From: Pseudomonadales bacterium
GTDB taxonomy: Bacteria > Pseudomonadota > Gammaproteobacteria > Pseudomonadales > Azotimanducaceae
Length of the DNA stretch: 64,000 nucleotides
NCBI GenBank assembly: GCA_007131295.1
Contig: SLQW01000001.1
Location: forward strand, 1 to 64,000
Direction of reading: 5' to 3'
Shown: piece by piece, positions 56,930 through 64,000 of the stretch
How positions within the stretch are numbered: position 1 is the stretch's first letter
Layout: the number at the start of each line of letters is the position of its first letter
The notes under the pieces: model-generated
Database searches by the model: none
Seen by the model: only the letters and a program-made list of their open reading frames with translations
What the model was told of the DNA's origin: nothing
Program-made: the position numbers and the translations under genes

Positions 56930-58188
56930 GTCAGGATGAGACTGCAGTCATGACAGCCGCACCTTCTAGCGACGGTGCCATGGTTTCATTCATCGATTAC
57001 AACTTTCCCGACGAACGAGGTCATTTTGGCCGTTTCGGTGGGCGTTTCGTGGCCGAGACGCTGACCCATGCGCTGGAAGAGCTCGAACGCGTCTACCGTA
57101 GCCTGCTCGCTGACCCCGACTTCCAGCGTGAGTTCGACCGCGATCTTGCCGAGTACGTCGGCAGGCCATCGCCGCTCTATTTTGCCGAGCGGATGACTCG
57201 TGAGCTCGGCGGCGCACGTGTGTACCTGAAACGCGAAGACCTCAACCACACCGGTGCGCACAAGGTGAACAACACCATCGGTCAAGCGCTCCTGGCCAAG
57301 CACATGGGCAAGCGCAGGATCATTGCCGAGACTGGCGCCGGCCAGCACGGGGTGGCCTCGGCCACCGTCGCCGCCCGACTCGGCATGGAGTGCGTGGTTT
57401 ACATGGGGGCCGAGGACGTCGAGCGCCAAAGCCTCAACGTTTATCGCATGAAGCTTTTGGGTGCCCGCGTAGTCCCGGTGGAGTCTGGTTCACGCACGCT
57501 GAAGGACGCCCTGAACGAGGCGATGCGTGACTGGGTGACGAACGTGGACGACACTCACTACATCATCGGCACGGTGGCCGGACCGCATCCTTACCCGGTA
57601 CTGGTACGGGACTTTCAGTCCGTGATCGGTCGCGAGACCCGCGAGCAGTGTCTTGCTGCAGAGGGTAGGCTGCCGGACGTGCTCGTGGCCTGCGTCGGCG
57701 GTGGCTCGAATGCGCTCGGATTGTTTCATCCGTTCATTCGCGACGAGGGTGTGCGCATGGTCGGCGTCGAAGCCGGGGGCGAGGGCATCGCAACGGGTCG
57801 CCATGCGGCGCCACTATGTGCGGGTGTGCCGGGTGTGTTGCACGGCAATCGTACCTACCTCATGGAGGACGAGGACGGACAGATCGTCGCGACGCACTCG
57901 ATTTCGGCCGGCCTCGACTACCCCGGTGTCGGTCCCGAGCATGCATTCCTGAAGGACATCGGCCGGGCCGAGTACACCGCTGTCACTGACGAGCAGGCCT
58001 TGCGCGCCTTCCATCATCTGACCCGAACCGAGGGCATCATGCCGGCACTCGAGACCAGTCACGCCATCGCCTGGGTCATGGAGCATGCGCCGCAGATGGA
58101 GCGCGATCGCATCATCGTCGTCAATCTGAGTGGCCGCGGTGACAAGGACATCCTCACCGTTGCCCGACATGACGGCATCGACCTGTGA
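56926..58188 (+). CDS. trpB: Tryptophan synthase beta chain
   Basis: The 420-residue PLP enzyme joins indole and serine to make tryptophan. The cofactor lysine is in [17 protein letters not shown] near residue 108, with the preceding KREDLNHTG, the phosphate-binding [13 protein letters not shown] and the terminal [15 protein letters not shown] 56926 overlaps the trpF stop; an internal ATG ten codons later (MTAAPSS) is an alternative because the first 20 residues are not conserved. The trpA start overlaps its stop (GTGA). Confidence 0.97.
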   Translation: MSQDETAVMTAAPSSDGAMVSFIDYNFPDERGHFGRFGGRFVAETLTHALEELERVYRSLLADPDFQREFDRDLAEYVGRPSPLYFAERMTRELGGARVYLKREDLNHTGAHKVNNTIGQALLAKHMGKRRIIAETGAGQHGVASATVAARLGMECVVYMGAEDVERQSLNVYRMKLLGARVVPVESGSRTLKDALNEAMRDWVTNVDDTHYIIGTVAGPHPYPVLVRDFQSVIGRETREQCLAAEGRLPDVLVACVGGGSNALGLFHPFIRDEGVRMVGVEAGGEGIATGRHAAPLCAGVPGVLHGNRTYLMEDEDGQIVATHSISAGLDYPGVGPEHAFLKDIGRAEYTAVTDEQALRAFHHLTRTEGIMPALETSHAIAWVMEHAPQMERDRIIVVNLSGRGDKDILTVARHDGIDL

Positions 58189-58991
58189 GCCGTCTCGCGG
58201 AACGTTTTCGCCAGCGGCGAGCGAGCGGGGGCAGCGCCCTGGTCACCTATCTGATTGCCGGCGATCCCGAACCGTCGGTCACCGTGGATTCCATGCTGGC
58301 CCTGGCCGGTTCCGGTGCGGATGTCATCGAGCTCGGTATTCCGTTTTCGGATCCCGAAGCGGAGGGCCCCGATATCCAGGCCGGATGCGAGAGAGCCCTG
58401 GCCCATCGGGTGCGCCTGCGTGACGTCATCGACATGGTGGCGGAGTTCCGTCGGCACGACAGTTCCACGGCGGTCGTGTTGATGGGTTACCTGAATTCGA
58501 TCGAGGCCATGGGCGCGCAGCAGTTCGCCGATGCGGCTGCAGGGGCAGGGGTCGATGGTCTGATCATGGTGAACCTGCCGCCGGAAGAGGCGGAGGAGCT
58601 GCGTTCAGAGCTTGCCGCGCGCGATATGGATCTGGTTTTTCTGCTCGCTCCCACCACGACGGATGAACGCGCCCGGCGCGTCCTCGAGCAGGCGAGTGGC
58701 TTTGTCTACTATGTGTCCTTGAAAGGCACCACCGGCGCCGGTCATCTCGACCTCGATGCGGTCGAGTCGCGCTTCGGCGAGCTGCGGCAGATGACGGAGC
58801 TTCCTATTGCTGTGGGGTTCGGAATACGCGATGCCGTTGCCGCGCGTCGCGTCGCCGGCTTTGCGGATGGGGTGGTCGTCGGCAGCGCTCTGGTGCGCAA
58901 GATGGGTGAACTCGCAGCGACACCGGAAGCGATCCCTGCTGCCGCTGCGGCGCTGGCGCGTGATCTGCGCGAGGCGATGGACGCCGCTTGA
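58185..58991 (+). CDS. trpA: Tryptophan synthase alpha chain
   Basis: The 268-residue barrel cleaves indole-3-glycerol phosphate to indole for TrpB. The catalytic Glu and Asp are in [19 protein letters not shown] near residues 48-60; other marks are [36 protein letters not shown] and [12 protein letters not shown]. The start is GTG overlapping the trpB stop. In many related genomes accD follows trpA; here folC starts two bases after the trpA stop. Confidence 0.97.
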   Translation: MSRLAERFRQRRASGGSALVTYLIAGDPEPSVTVDSMLALAGSGADVIELGIPFSDPEAEGPDIQAGCERALAHRVRLRDVIDMVAEFRRHDSSTAVVLMGYLNSIEAMGAQQFADAAAGAGVDGLIMVNLPPEEAEELRSELAARDMDLVFLLAPTTTDERARRVLEQASGFVYYVSLKGTTGAGHLDLDAVESRFGELRQMTELPIAVGFGIRDAVAARRVAGFADGVVVGSALVRKMGELAATPEAIPAAAAALARDLREAMDAA

Positions 58992-58992
58992 A

Positions 58993-60276
58993 GTGAACGC
59001 GGGCAGCCATCTCGACCATTGGTTGGCTCGGCTCGAGCATCTGCATCCGAAGGAAATGGATCTGGGGCTGGATCGTGTACGGACGGTCTGGAGACGCCTC
59101 GGCGCTCCCAGGCCCGGCCGGAGCGTGGTGACGGTAGCAGGTACCAACGGCAAAGGGTCGGTCGTGGCAGCGCTCGATGCGATCTTGCGCGCGCAAGGAC
59201 TCAGCGTCGGCGTGACCACCTCGCCCCACCTCCATCGCTTCAACGAACGCATCGTGATCGGCGGTAAGCAGGCTCCGGACGACGCCATCGTGGCGGCGTT
59301 CGAGCGCATCGAGTGCGCGCGAGCCGACATCAGTCTCACCTATTTCGAGTTTGCGATTCTTGCCGCGATCGAACTGCTGGCTGCAGCGGATCTCGACGTT
59401 GCTGTGCTGGAGGTGGGGCTCGGGGGGCGGCTGGACGCCGTGAACATAATCGATGCCGACGTTGCGGTCATCAGCAGCATCGATCTTGACCACGAAGCCT
59501 GGCTCGGCAGCGACCGGGAAGCCATCGGGCGCGAAAAGGCCGGGATCCTGCGCCGTGGCCACCCGGTGGTTATTGGTGATCGTGATGTTCCGCGCTCAGT
59601 GCTCGCCAGGGCGGCCGAACTGGATGCTCGCGTGTACCGCATCGGTCAGGATTTCGACTGGATGGAAGGTTCGACGGGCGGGGTCTTCGAGGGCGGCGTG
59701 GATCGTTCGTTCGTTCTCGATTGCCTGCCCGCTGCCCATCTGCTCGCGTCGAATCTGGCCTGTGCACTTCAGGCCGCTTCCCTGCTGTCTCTGGAACTCG
59801 ATCCGGGGCACGTCCATCATGCCCTTAGTGGCCTGCAATTGCCGGGGCGCATGCAGCGTTTGCATGCGGGGGGCGTTGATTGGGTGCTGGACGTGGCGCA
59901 CAACCCCCAGGCGGTGCAGGCGCTGGTGGCGCATCTGGATGAGGATCGGCGCTGGTTGGCTGTGTTCGGCGCCTTTGCGGACAAGCGGGTCGAGGCCATG
60001 GTGCCGCCGTTGGCTGAGCGGGCTGAGGTCCTGTTCCTGGTGCCGACGCCCGGCAGTCGCGGCCAGACCGCCACGGCCCTTGCCGAACGGACCCGCCTTA
60101 AGGAACCTGGGCCGCCAGTGCTCTGTTTTGCTTCCACTGAGGCCGCGCTGCTCACGGCGTTGGATCAGGCGCGGCAGTCCAATCTGGGCATCGTCGTTGC
60201 CGGGTCCTTCACGGTAGTGGCTACCGCTGCAGCTTGGCTTGAGGAAAGCGCTGAACGCGACTTGGAGTCTGCATGA
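58993..60276 (+). CDS. folC: Bifunctional folylpolyglutamate/dihydrofolate synthase
   Basis: The 427-residue ligase adds glutamate to folates and can make dihydrofolate from dihydropteroate. The ATP-binding loop is VTVAGTNGKGSVVAAL near residue 50, followed by TSPHLHRFNERIVI, AVLEVGLGGRLDAVN, SSIDLDHEAWLG, EKAGILRRGHPVV and the C-terminal domain VDWVLDVAHNPQAVQAL. The start is a GTG at 58993 with no strong ribosome site, expected for a coupled gene directly after trpA. Its stop overlaps dedD (ATGA). Confidence 0.95.
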   Translation: MNAGSHLDHWLARLEHLHPKEMDLGLDRVRTVWRRLGAPRPGRSVVTVAGTNGKGSVVAALDAILRAQGLSVGVTTSPHLHRFNERIVIGGKQAPDDAIVAAFERIECARADISLTYFEFAILAAIELLAAADLDVAVLEVGLGGRLDAVNIIDADVAVISSIDLDHEAWLGSDREAIGREKAGILRRGHPVVIGDRDVPRSVLARAAELDARVYRIGQDFDWMEGSTGGVFEGGVDRSFVLDCLPAAHLLASNLACALQAASLLSLELDPGHVHHALSGLQLPGRMQRLHAGGVDWVLDVAHNPQAVQALVAHLDEDRRWLAVFGAFADKRVEAMVPPLAERAEVLFLVPTPGSRGQTATALAERTRLKEPGPPVLCFASTEAALLTALDQARQSNLGIVVAGSFTVVATAAAWLEESAERDLESA

Positions 60277-60872
60277 CAGAACGTGGGCGCAACCGGCTGG
60301 TCGGGGCCATTATCCTGGCGTCGCTGGCGGTGGTCGTTCTGCCGATGCTGTTCGACGGCGCCGGCATCGAGCGCCGCGCCGTTCCCGACGTCGCCACCGA
60401 GCGCGCCACCCGACGCGAAGCGCCGGCGGAACCGGCGGTTGCGGACCCCGACGATGAGGCCTGGGCCTTCCTGGATGACGTGGAGGCGAGGAGACAGGAA
60501 CCCTCGCTCTCGGGTCAGCCACGACATCTGGAGGTGACCGAGCCGGCTGCGGAGCCGGAGCACACGGCACCTGCGCTCAGTACTGATGGGTTACCGCTCG
60601 CGTGGAGCGTGCAGTTGGCCGCGTTTCGAGATTTCGACAATGCCCGCGCGCTGCGTCAGCGCCTGCTCGACGACGGGTTCGACGCTTACCTGGTGGCCGA
60701 GCGTGGCGACGACGCCACCCTGCACCGGGTGGCCGTCGGTCCACGGATCGATCGCGCTGCTGCGGTCCAGCTGCGTTCGGAACTGGCCGAACGCTACGAG
60801 CTCGAGGGGATCGTCGTGCAGTTTGCCATCGACCGCGAAGCGGACGGGAGGCGGCAGTCAGCGGATGAGTGA
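60273..60872 (+). CDS. dedD: DedD-like SPOR-domain protein
   Basis: The 199-residue bitopic membrane protein has a short cytoplasmic start, one helix (about 9-27: LVGAIILASLAVVVLPML), an acidic/proline-rich linker, and a C-terminal SPOR domain (about 110-190: WSVQLAAFRDFDNARALRQRL) that binds denuded septal peptidoglycan. DedD supports cell constriction during division. Position between folC and cvpA is the conserved dedD locus. It overlaps folC by four bases and cvpA by eight. Confidence 0.9.
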   Translation: MTERGRNRLVGAIILASLAVVVLPMLFDGAGIERRAVPDVATERATRREAPAEPAVADPDDEAWAFLDDVEARRQEPSLSGQPRHLEVTEPAAEPEHTAPALSTDGLPLAWSVQLAAFRDFDNARALRQRLLDDGFDAYLVAERGDDATLHRVAVGPRIDRAAAVQLRSELAERYELEGIVVQFAIDREADGRRQSADE

Positions 60873-61377
60873 AGGATTCGGGCTGCTGGTAATGGACTGG
60901 ATCATCGTGGCGGTGGCACTGGTTTCCGTCCTGATTGGCGCCGGGCGTGGCTTTCTGCGTGAGGCCCTGTCGCTTGTCATCTGGTTAGCGGCGCTTATCA
61001 TTGCGACTCTGTTCGCAGACGACGTCGGCCGGAGCATCGCCCGCTGGATCAGCTCTGAATCGCTGCGCTACCCGGTCGCCTTCGCCAGCATTTTCCTCCT
61101 GGTGCTACTCGTCGGCGCCGTCCTGCAGAAGCTGCTGGCGAAACTCATCGAGGTAACCGGTCTCGGCGGACTGGATCGGGTCTTGGGCATGTTGTTCGGG
61201 ATGGCGCGAGCTCTGCTTCTTCTGGTAGTGATCGTCGCTGTCCTCGACCCCATGTTCGAGACAGAGCCGTGGTGGCAGCAATCGAGGCTGCTGCCACACC
61301 TGCTGGCACTTCAGGAACAGGTCATGGGCATCTTGCGCGACCTGGTCTCCGCAGTCGGCGACGCGATGAATCGTTGA
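60865..61377 (+). CDS. cvpA: CvpA family membrane protein
   Basis: The 170-residue protein has four hydrophobic helices ([16 protein letters not shown] near residue 10; [46 protein letters not shown]) and the family marks [14 protein letters not shown] and [14 protein letters not shown]. CvpA is linked to colicin V production and envelope homeostasis in enterobacteria; exact function is unsettled. Start chosen at ATG 60865, overlapping dedD; the ATG at 60892 (MDWIIV) matches the usual family start and may be the real one. purF follows after 40 bp. Confidence 0.92.
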   Translation: MSEGFGLLVMDWIIVAVALVSVLIGAGRGFLREALSLVIWLAALIIATLFADDVGRSIARWISSESLRYPVAFASIFLLVLLVGAVLQKLLAKLIEVTGLGGLDRVLGMLFGMARALLLLVVIVAVLDPMFETEPWWQQSRLLPHLLALQEQVMGILRDLVSAVGDAMNR

Positions 61378-61417
61378 ACGAGACAACGCCGTCCCATCTT
61401 CCCAGGAATACGCGCTC

Positions 61418-62950
61418 ATGTGTGGACTCGTAGGTATCGTCGGACGCTATCCCGTGAATCAGCGCCTCTATGACGCGCTGACCGTGTTGCAGCATAGGGG
61501 GCAGGACGCTGCGGGAATCGTCACGAGTCATCATGGTCGGCTCAACATGCGTAAGGCGAACGGCCTGGTCCGGGACGTCTTCCAGCTCAATCACATGCAG
61601 CGCTTGACGGGCAGCCTGGGCATCGGTCACGTCCGCTATCCCACGGCAGGAAGCTCGTCTTCGGCTGAAGCTCAGCCCATGTACGTCAACTCGCCCTACG
61701 GCATCACCCTTGCCCACAATGGCAATCTCACCAATGCGGAGGCGTTGAAGCAGGATCTCTTCAAAGCGGATCTGCGTCACATCAATACCGAGTCGGACTC
61801 GGAAATCCTTCTGAACGTCTTCGCGCACGAACTCGGGCGTCTGCATCGCCACGAACCGACGCCGGAGGACATTTTCGCCGCGGTTGCTGGCGTACATGCG
61901 CGCTGTCGTGGTGCCTACGCGGCAGTGGCATTGCTCGTCGGGCACGGGGTGCTTGCGTTCCGCGATCCCCACGGTATTCGACCGCTGGTGTTCGGCAAGC
62001 GCGAGACGGATCTCGGTACCGAGTACATGATCGCATCCGAGTCCGTTGCGCTCGATGTGCTCGATTTCACCCTGGTGCGCGACCTGCTGCCTGGCGAGGC
62101 GATCTGGATTGACGAGCAGGGCGATCTGCACGCGCGCGTATGTGCGCCCGATACCGAACTCGTGCCCTGCATCTTCGAGCACGTCTATCTGGCGCGTCCC
62201 GACTCGATCATGGATGACATCTCGGTCTACAAAGCCCGACTGCGCATGGGCGAGAAGCTTGCTGAGCGGATTCTGTCCCACTACTCGGCCCGCGACCACG
62301 ACATCGACGTTGTCATTCCGATCCCGGAAACGAGTCGAACTGCGGCGTTGCCGCTGGCGCATCAGCTCGAGGTCAAGTATCGAGAGGGGTTCGTGAAGAA
62401 CCGCTACATCGGTCGAACCTTCATCATGCCGGGCCAGAGTCAGCGGCAGAAATCCGTGCGTCAGAAACTCAATGCCATTGATCTGGAGTTTCGCGGCAAG
62501 AACGTGCTGCTGGTGGATGATTCCATCGTTCGAGGTACGACTTCGCAACAGATCATCGACATGGCTCGGGAAGCTGGAGCACGCAAGGTCTACCTGGCGT
62601 CGGCTGCGCCGCCGGTACGCTTCCCCAATGTTTATGGAATCGACATGCCGGCAGCAAACGAATTCATTGCCCATTCCCGCAGTGACGAGGAAATCGCTGC
62701 GAGCATCGGTGCAGACTGGCTGGTCTATCAGGACCTTGAGGATCTGGTCAGCTGCTCTGCCGAAGGCAACCCCTCGATCCGGCGATTCGAGTGCTCGGTA
62801 TTCGACGGCACCTATGTCACCGGCGATGTCGACGCGGACTATCTACAGCGGATTTCGGATTCCCGTAACGATGCCGCCAAGCGAAGACGCGAGCGCAGCG
62901 AATCCGGCGAAGGCGAACGAGCCCTCTCCGACCTGCATGACCACGTCTGA
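61418..62950 (+). CDS. purF: Amidophosphoribosyltransferase
   Basis: The 510-residue enzyme catalyses the first committed step of purine synthesis, moving the glutamine amide to PRPP. It begins MCGLVGIVG; Cys2 becomes the N-terminal nucleophile after Met removal. The glutaminase half has [15 protein letters not shown] and [12 protein letters not shown], and the transferase half has the PRPP loop [18 protein letters not shown] near residue 370. The length matches E. coli PurF (505). No PurR-type operator is evident in the 40-bp spacer before it, so it is probably read with cvpA. Confidence 0.98.
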   Translation: MCGLVGIVGRYPVNQRLYDALTVLQHRGQDAAGIVTSHHGRLNMRKANGLVRDVFQLNHMQRLTGSLGIGHVRYPTAGSSSSAEAQPMYVNSPYGITLAHNGNLTNAEALKQDLFKADLRHINTESDSEILLNVFAHELGRLHRHEPTPEDIFAAVAGVHARCRGAYAAVALLVGHGVLAFRDPHGIRPLVFGKRETDLGTEYMIASESVALDVLDFTLVRDLLPGEAIWIDEQGDLHARVCAPDTELVPCIFEHVYLARPDSIMDDISVYKARLRMGEKLAERILSHYSARDHDIDVVIPIPETSRTAALPLAHQLEVKYREGFVKNRYIGRTFIMPGQSQRQKSVRQKLNAIDLEFRGKNVLLVDDSIVRGTTSQQIIDMAREAGARKVYLASAAPPVRFPNVYGIDMPAANEFIAHSRSDEEIAASIGADWLVYQDLEDLVSCSAEGNPSIRRFECSVFDGTYVTGDVDADYLQRISDSRNDAAKRRRERSESGEGERALSDLHDHV

Positions 62951-62967
62951 ATGGAGATGACTCGATC

Positions 62968-63927
62968 ATGACTGCACAGCCGTCACCACGGCCTCCCGGT
63001 GGAGCCGTGCAGGAGTGGATCGAGAAGAGCCTCGCGCAGGTCGACACGGTTCTGGTCGGCAAGCGCCACCAGGTCGAGCAGGCGATGGCCTGTCTGCTCG
63101 CCGGTGGTCATCTGCTGATCGAGGACCTTCCGGGAATGGGGAAGACGGTCCTGTCCCAGGCGCTGGCCCGCACGCTAGGCTTGAGCTTCAACCGGATCCA
63201 GTTTACGAGTGATGTTTTACCCGCCGACATTCTCGGCATTTCCGTGTTCGATCGGGATGGAGGCGCTTTCGAATTCCATCCCGGTCCGGTTTTCGCCCAG
63301 GTTCTTCTTGCCGACGAGATCAATCGCACCTCGCCGAAGACCCAGAGCGCGCTGCTCGAGGCGATGGAGGAAGGGCAGGTGACGGTCGAGGGTGCGACCC
63401 GACCGCTGCCTTCGCCGTTCTTCGTGATTGCGACCCAGAACCCCTCGACTCAGGCCGGGACCTATCCTCTGCCTGAATCTCAGCTCGATCGCTTTCTGAT
63501 GCGGATCGAACTCGGCTACCCGGACCCGGCCGCGGAGCGCGATATCATCCGCGGCATCGACCGACGCGTGCTGCTCGATCAGCTCGAGCCATGTATCGAC
63601 GGTACTCAGCTCGGAGCCATGCAGCAGTTGGCTGCTGAGGTGCGGTTATCCGACGCCCTGTTGGATTACGTTCAGCGGCTGGTTCAGCACTCGCGCAAGG
63701 ATCCGGCCTGCGCATGGGGCCTCTCGCCCCGGGGCGCGCTCGCGCTGGTGAGGGCTGCGCGCGCCTGGGCCTTGATCCGGGGACGTCAGCACGTGGTTCC
63801 CGAGGACGTTCAGGCCGTGCTGCCGGCCGTGGTGGAACATAGGCTGCGCGAGCACGCGGATCACGGTAGCAGCAGCGGTGAGGCGCTCGCCCAGCGTCTG
63901 CTTGCGGTCGTCGATGTCGTGAACTAG
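62968..63927 (+). CDS. MoxR-family AAA+ ATPase
   Basis: The 319-residue ATPase has Walker A in LIEDLPGMGKTVLSQAL near residue 50, Walker B in QVLLADEINRTSPKTQSALLEAMEEGQV near residue 112, sensor 1 in FFVIATQNPSTQAGTYPLPESQLDRF, and a C-terminal helical lid with LSPRGALALVRAARAWAL. MoxR proteins act as chaperones with DUF58 and VWA-domain proteins. In most genomes a DUF58 gene follows with overlapping codons; here the stop codon lies inside a perfect 22-bp inverted repeat, and no partner start is visible before the window ends. Confidence 0.95.
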   Translation: MTAQPSPRPPGGAVQEWIEKSLAQVDTVLVGKRHQVEQAMACLLAGGHLLIEDLPGMGKTVLSQALARTLGLSFNRIQFTSDVLPADILGISVFDRDGGAFEFHPGPVFAQVLLADEINRTSPKTQSALLEAMEEGQVTVEGATRPLPSPFFVIATQNPSTQAGTYPLPESQLDRFLMRIELGYPDPAAERDIIRGIDRRVLLDQLEPCIDGTQLGAMQQLAAEVRLSDALLDYVQRLVQHSRKDPACAWGLSPRGALALVRAARAWALIRGRQHVVPEDVQAVLPAVVEHRLREHADHGSSSGEALAQRLLAVVDVVN

Positions 63928-63983
63928 CCCGCTTCGCTCACCGATGCGCTCGTGGCCGGGAATCGGTGAGCGAAGCGGGCTAG
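63924..63983. repeat. Perfect 22-bp inverted repeat with 16-base loop, covering the moxR stop codon
   Basis: The left arm (63924-63945, starting CTAGCCCGCTTCGC) and right arm (63962-63983, ending GCGGGCTAG) are exact reverse complements, and the left arm includes the TAG stop at 63925-63927. It is longer than normal terminators and lacks a T tract; it may be a dispersed palindromic element or a strong mRNA-stabilising or terminating stem. Confidence 0.9.
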
Positions 63984-64000
63984 GCGGCAGCACTCACCAC

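Noticed and set aside
61322-62674. 450-codon open frame on the minus strand opposite purF
   Set aside because: Antisense shadow; purF has complete catalytic motifs.

Overview
The window is 64 kb of high-GC (roughly 60-65% by eye) chromosomal DNA from a flagellated, piliated, respiratory gammaproteobacterium. The best clues are gene order and family content: a Pseudomonas-like gltA/sdhCDAB/sucAB-lpd-sucCD block, FimV, MotD plus MotAB dual stators, RssB with a PP2C phosphatase domain, and the truA-trpF-trpBA-folC-dedD-cvpA-purF order. Chromatiales/Ectothiorhodospiraceae-like lineages fit best, but this is inference. There is no insertion sequence, integrase, phage gene or CRISPR array; almost everything is core chromosome.

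Layout. (1) 1-4.3 kb: flagellar motor genes: the end of a MotC/PomA-type stator, motD, a small unknown protein, a diguanylate cyclase on the minus strand, and motAB behind a FliA-type promoter. (2) 4.4-10.4 kb: a signalling island with an HDOD protein, an EAL-like/HDOD protein and a PAS hybrid histidine kinase on the minus strand, with FliA-like promoters in front of the first and last, then an RssB-like PP2C response regulator and its STAS partner. (3) 10.4-15 kb: a TerB-like protein, dusA, gltX, tRNA-Ala(GGC), an FHA membrane protein and a tiny acidic protein. (4) 15.2-22.1 kb: the selenocysteine machinery: an NADH-dehydrogenase-like/SelD fusion, a short-chain dehydrogenase, selC (tRNA-Sec), selB and selA. 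(5) 22.2-26 kb: a membrane protein with a degenerate GGDEF domain, a universal stress protein, and an HTH-receiver regulator overlapping an RpoS-like sigma gene. (6) 26-40.6 kb: cyclophilin, a 3-hydroxyisobutyrate-dehydrogenase-like protein and the TCA block. (7) 40.6-46.8 kb: htpG behind a sigma-32-type promoter, gpsA, a DUF4892 protein, prmB and aroC. (8) 46.8-52.2 kb: a LysR regulator divergent from leuC-leuD, then leuB and asd. (9) 52.3-64 kb: fimV, truA, trpF-trpB-trpA, folC, dedD, cvpA, purF and a MoxR ATPase ending inside a perfect 22-bp inverted repeat.

How it works together. The first 10 kb couple flagellar motor output to c-di-GMP and partner-switching signalling. The sel block supplies selenophosphate, Sec-tRNA and the dedicated elongation factor, so selenoproteins are expected elsewhere in the genome; none is visible here. 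The TCA block contains most of the oxidative cycle. The leu, asd, aroC and trp genes make amino acids. The strongest unusual signals are an RssB-like receiver whose phospho-acceptor Asp is Glu, a tRNA-Sec with a bulged acceptor stem, a receiver-type HTH regulator overlapping rpoS behind paired palindromes, and the absence of accD between trpA and folC. I did not find a clearly undescribed multi-gene system; the receiver-regulator/RpoS pair and the FliA-linked signalling island are the closest candidates.
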